From Rhodoferax sp. (GTDB lineage Bacteria; Pseudomonadota; Gammaproteobacteria; Burkholderiales; Burkholderiaceae_C): DNA of 36,229 bases. Below the pieces are notes generated by a model. It searched no databases. It was not told the DNA's origin and worked only from the letters and a program-made list of their open reading frames with translations. Of the stretch, positions 31,451 through 36,229 are shown piece by piece; the first letter of the stretch is position 1, and every line of letters begins with the position of its first letter. The position numbers were made by a program, and so were the translations under genes. The DNA lies in assembly GCA_018063505.1 (NCBI GenBank), contig JAGPBF010000016.1, positions 1 through 36,229 of the forward strand. Direction: 5' to 3'.

Positions 31451-34400
31451 GTGACCTTTTCTATCCATTCCGTGACCCAGACCATCACCTCCTTCGAAGG
31501 CGCCCATGCGCTCGGACCTTTCCGCGCCCGGCAGTTGCTGGAGCGCCTGCAGTCCCTCAATGACCGTGTCGCACGACTCGATGCACGCTACGTCCACCTG
31601 GTCTGGTCCGACCAGCCACCGTCGGCGCAGCTGCAGCAGCAACTGGCAGCACTGCTCGATTACGGAGAGCCCTATACGGGTACCACCGAGGGCGCGCTGG
31701 TGGTGGTCACCCCCCGGCTGGGTACCGTCTCGCCCTGGGCCTCCAAGGCCACGGATATTGCGCACAATTGCGCGCTCGACGTGCACCGGATCGAGCGCGT
31801 GGTGGAATACCGGATCGGCCTGAAGTCCGGCTTGCTCGGGCGCAGCCAGCTGAGCGCGCCGCAATTGCAGGCGCTGGCGGCTGCATTGCATGACCGGATG
31901 ACCGAGAGTGTCGTGTTCGCCCGCGCCGAGGCTTCGCAGCTGTTCGTCGAACTTGCGGCGCCAGGGCTGGAGCAGATCGATGTGCTGGCCGGCGGCAAGG
32001 CCGCACTCGAACATGCCAACAAGGCCCATGGGCTGGCGCTGGCCGACGACGAGATGGATTACCTGGTACAGGCGTTCACGCAGCTCCAGCGCAATCCGAC
32101 CGACGTCGAGCTGATGATGTTTGCCCAGGCCAACAGCGAACACTGCAGGCACAAGATCTTCAACGCGCGTTTCACCGTCGACGGCGTGGTCCAGCCCGAC
32201 ACCTTGTTCGGCATGATCCGCCATACCCACACGACCCATCCCCAGCACATGGTGGTGGCGTATTCGGACAACGCCTCGGTGATGGAAGGCAACACAGTGC
32301 AGCGTTTTGTCGCCGGTGGTGATGCCACGGGCGGGGGCGAGGCACCGCGCAGCTACCAGGCGTCGGAGTCCCTGCAGCACGTGCTGATGAAGGTCGAAAC
32401 CCACAACCATCCAACCGCGATCTCGCCTTTCCCCGGTGCCGCGACCGGTGCCGGCGGCGAGATCCGCGACGAAGGCGCCACCGGCCGCGGCTCTCGCCCC
32501 AAGGCCGGCCTCACCGGTTTCAGCGTGTCCAAGATGGATCTGGACGGCGTTGCTTCGGCCTACGGAAAGCCCGAACATATTGCCAGCGCCTTGCAGATCA
32601 TGGTCGAAGGCCCGCTGGGCGGGGCCGCATTCAACAACGAATTCGGTCGTCCCAATCTGCTGGGTTATTTCCGCGAATACGAGCAGACTGCCGCATCCAG
32701 TGTCGATACGGTGCGCCGTGGTTATCACAAGCCGATCATGGTGGCTGGCGGACTGGGCAGCATCGACGCCAAACTGACCCACAAGAAGCAATTTCCGGCC
32801 GGCAGCCTGCTGATCCAGCTCGGCGGCCCCGGTATGCGCATCGGCCTGGGCGGCAGCGCGGCCAGTTCGATGGCCACCGGCACCAATGCCACATCACTCG
32901 ATTTCGACTCGGTGCAGCGCGACAACCCCGAGATGCAGCGCCGGGCCCAGGAGGTCATCAACCATTGCCAGGCGCTGGGCGAGGCCAATCCGGTGCTGGC
33001 GATCCACGATGTCGGCGCCGGCGGCCTGAGCAATGCGTTTCCCGAACTCACCCACGATGCCGGCAGGGGCGCCCGTTTCGATCTTCGTGCCGTGCCGCTG
33101 GACGAAAGCGGCATGAGCCCGCGCGAGATCTGGTGCAACGAAAGCCAGGAACGGTATGTGCTGGCGATCGCACCGGACGCGCTGGCGCAGTTTGCCGCCT
33201 TCTGTGCCCGTGAACGTTGCCCGTATGCGGTGGTCGGCGTGGCCACCGAGGAGCGCCAGCTCTCGCTGGTCGACGCCAACGGTCCGACGCCGGTAGCCAT
33301 GCCGATGGACGTGTTGCTCGGCAAGCCGCCCAAGATGCACCGCGATGTCAGCACCGTGTCACGCCAGTTCCCGCCGCTTGACCTCTCTGGCACCGACCTG
33401 CAGCGTGCGGCCATCGCCGTGTTGTCGCACCCGACGGTGGCCTCCAAACGGTTCCTGATCACCATCGGTGACCGCACCGTCGGTGGCCTCACGCACCGCG
33501 ACCAGATGGTCGGCCCCTGGCAGGTGCCGGTGGCCGATTGCGCCGTCACGCTGGCCGACTACCAGGGCTTTCGCGGCGAGGCCATGGCCATGGGCGAACG
33601 CACGCCGCTGGCCGTCATAGATGCACCCGCATCGGGCCGGATGGCCGTGGCCGAGGCCATTACCAATTTGCTGGCGGCACCGATCACGCTCTCGCGCGTC
33701 AAGTTGTCGGCCAACTGGATGGCAGCTTGTGGCGAGGCCGGTGAAGATGCCGACCTGTATGCGACGGTTCGCGCCGTAGGCCTCGAGTTGTGCCCAGCCC
33801 TGGGTATTTCGATTCCGGTGGGCAAGGATTCCCTGTCGATGCGTACGCAGTGGGTCGACCCGGTCGCCAACGAGATACGCAAGGTCACTTCGCCGGTGTC
33901 CCTGATCGTCAGCGCCTTTGCAACGCTGGACGATGTGCGTGGCACGTTGACGCCGCAACTCGACGGGCAGCTGGCCGATACCACGTTGGTATTGGTCGAT
34001 CTTGGACGCGGCCGCAATCGCATGGGTGGCAGCATCCTGGCGCAGACGCTGGAGCAGATCGGTGACGAGGCACCCGATCTGGACGATCCGCAGGATCTGG
34101 TGCATCTGGTGCAGGCGATCAACATCTTGCGCGCCAGTGGCAAAGTGCTGGCCTACCATGACCGCAGCGACGGCGGCCTGTTCGCGACGGTCTGCGAGAT
34201 GGCGTTTGCCGGCAAGGTCGGCGTGTCGCTCAACATCGACATGCTGGTCACCGAAGGCGACGGCATCAGCGACAGCCGCGCCGAATACGGCGACAGCAAG
34301 AACTGGGCGGCCCAGGTCAGCGCCCGGCGCGAGGAACTCACGCTCAAGGCGCTGTTCAACGAGGAGCTTGGCGTGGTGCTGCAGGTGCGCAGCGAAGACC

Positions 34401-35479
34401 GCAATGCGGTGATGCAGGTGCTGCGCGAGCACGGCCTGAGCCGGCACAGCCACTGCATCGGCAAGACCCGGCCGGTGGGGTCGACCATCACGTCGGGTAT
34501 TGGCGAGATCCAGGTCTGGCGCGATGCCAAGGCGGTGTTCAACGCGCCCGTGGCCGATCTTCACCAGGTCTGGGATTCGGTCAGCTGGAAGATCTGCCGC
34601 CTGCGCGACAACCCGGCGGGCGCCGATGCGGAACATGCCACCAAAGGTCTGGCGTCCGACCCGGGCCTGCATGTGGCGCTGACCTATGTGCCCGAAGCAC
34701 CGGCACTGCTGCAGTCGCGGCCACGGGTGGCGGTGTTGCGCGAGCAGGGCGTCAATTCGCATGTCGAGATGGCCTATGCGTTTGGTGCGGCCGGTTTCGA
34801 CCCGGTCGACGTGCACATGAGCGACCTGCTGGCCGGGCGCGCAGCGTTGTCCGACTTCCAGGGCCTCGTGGCCTGCGGCGGCTTCAGTTACGGCGATACC
34901 CTGGGCGCCGGCATCGGCTGGGCCCGTTCGATCACCTTCAATCCGGCGCTGGCCGACCAGTTTCGCGGCTTCTTCGCCCGCGGTGACACCTTTGCGCTGG
35001 GCGTATGCAACGGTTGCCAGATGTTTGCCGAACTGGCCGACATCATTCCGGGCGCCGAGCACTGGCCGCGTTTCACGACCAACCAGAGCGCGCGTTATGA
35101 GGCCCGGCTGGCGATGGTCGAGGTGCTGGAGTCGCCGTCGCTGTTTTTCCGTGGCATGGCCGGCAGCCGCTTGCCGATTGCCGTGGCGCACGGAGAAGGT
35201 TTTGCCAACTTTGCGCGTCGTGGCGATGCCGGCCGCGTGGCGGCCGTCATGCGGTACACCGACAACCACGGCGCCGCCACCGAGGCGTATCCATTCAATC
35301 CCAACGGCAGCCATGGCGGCCTGACCGCCGTGACCACGCCAGACGGCCGCTTCACTGCGATGATGCCGCACCCCGAGCGGGTGTTCCGCAATATCCAGCT
35401 GAGCTGGACCGACCTGGACCGCGACCGGCACAGCCCGTGGATGCAGCTCTGGCACAACGCCCGTCGTTGGGTCGGCTGA
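31451..35479 (+). CDS. purL: Phosphoribosylformylglycinamidine synthase (large PurL)
   Basis: PurL makes FGAM from FGAR, glutamine and ATP, the fourth step of de novo purine synthesis. At 1342 residues it is the fused, proteobacterial type. The N-terminal PurS-like part is followed by the linker, with the signature [10 protein letters not shown], then two AIR-synthase-type halves ([23 protein letters not shown] core region; later [14 protein letters not shown] and [13 protein letters not shown]), and a C-terminal class I glutaminase domain with nucleophile C1186 in GVCNGCQM and H1307/E1309 in PHPERVF. The start is GTG at 31451; a second in-frame GTG at 31472 is an equal candidate because neither has a Shine-Dalgarno site. 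Confidence 0.97.
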   Translation: MTFSIHSVTQTITSFEGAHALGPFRARQLLERLQSLNDRVARLDARYVHLVWSDQPPSAQLQQQLAALLDYGEPYTGTTEGALVVVTPRLGTVSPWASKATDIAHNCALDVHRIERVVEYRIGLKSGLLGRSQLSAPQLQALAAALHDRMTESVVFARAEASQLFVELAAPGLEQIDVLAGGKAALEHANKAHGLALADDEMDYLVQAFTQLQRNPTDVELMMFAQANSEHCRHKIFNARFTVDGVVQPDTLFGMIRHTHTTHPQHMVVAYSDNASVMEGNTVQRFVAGGDATGGGEAPRSYQASESLQHVLMKVETHNHPTAISPFPGAATGAGGEIRDEGATGRGSRPKAGLTGFSVSKMDLDGVASAYGKPEHIASALQIMVEGPLGGAAFNNEFGRPNLLGYFREYEQTAASSVDTVRRGYHKPIMVAGGLGSIDAKLTHKKQFPAGSLLIQLGGPGMRIGLGGSAASSMATGTNATSLDFDSVQRDNPEMQRRAQEVINHCQALGEANPVLAIHDVGAGGLSNAFPELTHDAGRGARFDLRAVPLDESGMSPREIWCNESQERYVLAIAPDALAQFAAFCARERCPYAVVGVATEERQLSLVDANGPTPVAMPMDVLLGKPPKMHRDVSTVSRQFPPLDLSGTDLQRAAIAVLSHPTVASKRFLITIGDRTVGGLTHRDQMVGPWQVPVADCAVTLADYQGFRGEAMAMGERTPLAVIDAPASGRMAVAEAITNLLAAPITLSRVKLSANWMAACGEAGEDADLYATVRAVGLELCPALGISIPVGKDSLSMRTQWVDPVANEIRKVTSPVSLIVSAFATLDDVRGTLTPQLDGQLADTTLVLVDLGRGRNRMGGSILAQTLEQIGDEAPDLDDPQDLVHLVQAINILRASGKVLAYHDRSDGGLFATVCEMAFAGKVGVSLNIDMLVTEGDGISDSRAEYGDSKNWAAQVSARREELTLKALFNEELGVVLQVRSEDRNAVMQVLREHGLSRHSHCIGKTRPVGSTITSGIGEIQVWRDAKAVFNAPVADLHQVWDSVSWKICRLRDNPAGADAEHATKGLASDPGLHVALTYVPEAPALLQSRPRVAVLREQGVNSHVEMAYAFGAAGFDPVDVHMSDLLAGRAALSDFQGLVACGGFSYGDTLGAGIGWARSITFNPALADQFRGFFARGDTFALGVCNGCQMFAELADIIPGAEHWPRFTTNQSARYEARLAMVEVLESPSLFFRGMAGSRLPIAVAHGEGFANFARRGDAGRVAAVMRYTDNHGAATEAYPFNPNGSHGGLTAVTTPDGRFTAMMPHPERVFRNIQLSWTDLDRDRHSPWMQLWHNARRWVG

Positions 35480-35489
35480 GGCACTTGCC

Positions 35490-36229
35490 ATGACGTCGTC
35501 TTGCGAGCCCACGGCGCAGGTCTGCGCCGACTATCGGCGCGATGGCGCTGTGCTGCTGCGCGGCGTTCTGACGCCGCACGAAGTACGGCGGCTGGCCGAG
35601 GGCATCGAACACAATCTGGCGCACCCCAGCACACTGGCCATGGTCGCCAGTGCCCCGGACGACCCGGGCCGTTTCGTCGAGGATTTCTGCACCTGGCAGC
35701 AGAACCCGGCCTACCGCGAGATTCTCTGCGAATCGGCCTTGCCGGCGGTCAGCGCCCGGCTTACCGGCAGCCGCGAGATCCGCCTGTACCACGACCACCT
35801 GCTGGTCAAGGAGGCTGGCACGCGCCAGCCGACGCCGTGGCACCAGGACCAGCCGTATTACAACGTCAGCGGCCGCCAGAACGTCAGCTTCTGGATTCCG
35901 GTGGACCCGGTGCCGCTGACCAGCAGCCTGCGTTTTGTCGCCGGCTCGCATGCCGGCACCTGGTACATGCCGCGTACCTTCCGTGACCAGCAGGCGCGCT
36001 GGTTTCCGGACGGGAGCCTGGCCGAATTGCCGGCGATCGACGCGAATCCGGCGCAGTTTCGCCAGCTTTGCTGGGCGCTGGAGCCCGGCGATGCGCTGGC
36101 CTTCCATATGTTGACCCTGCACGCCAGTGCCGGTGTGGGACCGGGCGCCCGCCGGCGGGTGTTTTCGGCCCGTTACCTGGGGGACGACATGCGCCATGCG
36201 CCGCGGCCCTGGCGCACCTCGCCCCCATT
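35490..36229 (+). CDS. Phytanoyl-CoA dioxygenase (PhyH)-like protein, 3' end cut off
   Basis: The reading frame is open from the ATG at 35490 to the window edge (246 codons seen), with GAGG 8 bases upstream formed partly by the purL stop. The N-terminus is complete (DYRRDGAVLLRGVLTPHEVRRL, as in PhyH proteins). The iron-binding facial triad is visible: His and Asp in WHQDQPYYN, a distal His in LTLHASAG, and the 2-oxoglutarate-binding Arg near RRRVFSARYLG. It is therefore a non-haem Fe(II)/2-oxoglutarate oxygenase; the substrate is unknown. It lies 10 bases behind purL and may be cotranscribed, although no purine-related role is suggested. Confidence 0.85.
   Translation, partial: MTSSCEPTAQVCADYRRDGAVLLRGVLTPHEVRRLAEGIEHNLAHPSTLAMVASAPDDPGRFVEDFCTWQQNPAYREILCESALPAVSARLTGSREIRLYHDHLLVKEAGTRQPTPWHQDQPYYNVSGRQNVSFWIPVDPVPLTSSLRFVAGSHAGTWYMPRTFRDQQARWFPDGSLAELPAIDANPAQFRQLCWALEPGDALAFHMLTLHASAGVGPGARRRVFSARYLGDDMRHAPRPWRTSPP

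Noticed and set aside
33359-35512. Minus-strand open frame of 717 codons opposite purL
   Set aside because: It lies wholly over conserved PurL motifs, including the glutaminase site; low-complexity translation.

Overview
The window is GC-rich, densely coded bacterial chromosome. The order smc-zipA-ligA, followed by def, glnD/map and purL, together with gene content and codon use, points to a betaproteobacterium, most likely Burkholderiales. That assignment is inferred from synteny and protein style, not from a search. No rRNA, tRNA, CRISPR array, transposase or phage gene was recognised.

The left half (about 1-20.3 kb) is accessory and devoted to the cell envelope. A two-partner secretion (TPS) operon comes first: a 2871-residue filamentous-haemagglutinin-type exoprotein (TpsA), an exported protein with two FecR domains, and a POTRA/beta-barrel transporter of the FhaC/ShlB family (TpsB). 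A small EcsC/DUF697-like gene lies convergent to it. A second surface module follows: a protein of about 1558 residues with an N-terminal CxxCH haem-binding motif, four putative Ig-like repeats, an autotransporter beta-barrel and then a second barrel-like domain. It is translationally coupled to a lipoprotein with three CxxCH motifs. A convergent gene for a single-FecR-domain protein with a Tat-like signal closes the region.

The right half (about 20.5-36.2 kb) is core: smc (chromosome condensation), zipA (Z-ring anchor), ligA (NAD-dependent DNA ligase) and def (peptide deformylase) run rightward. glnD (PII uridylyltransferase) and map (methionine aminopeptidase) run leftward as an overlapping pair. 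purL (purine synthesis) diverges from map, and a phytanoyl-CoA-dioxygenase-like gene is cut by the window end. def and map, the two N-terminal processing enzymes, lie close together but in separate transcription units.

The most unusual content is the autotransporter/tri-haem lipoprotein pair, which would put covalently bound haem on or at the outer membrane and could be an undescribed surface redox or haem system. Each of the two surface modules has an exported FecR-domain partner. All three FecR domains share an AT(L/V/I)GIRGT motif followed by a close cysteine pair. This suggests a shared role outside classical sigma-factor signalling, which is inference.
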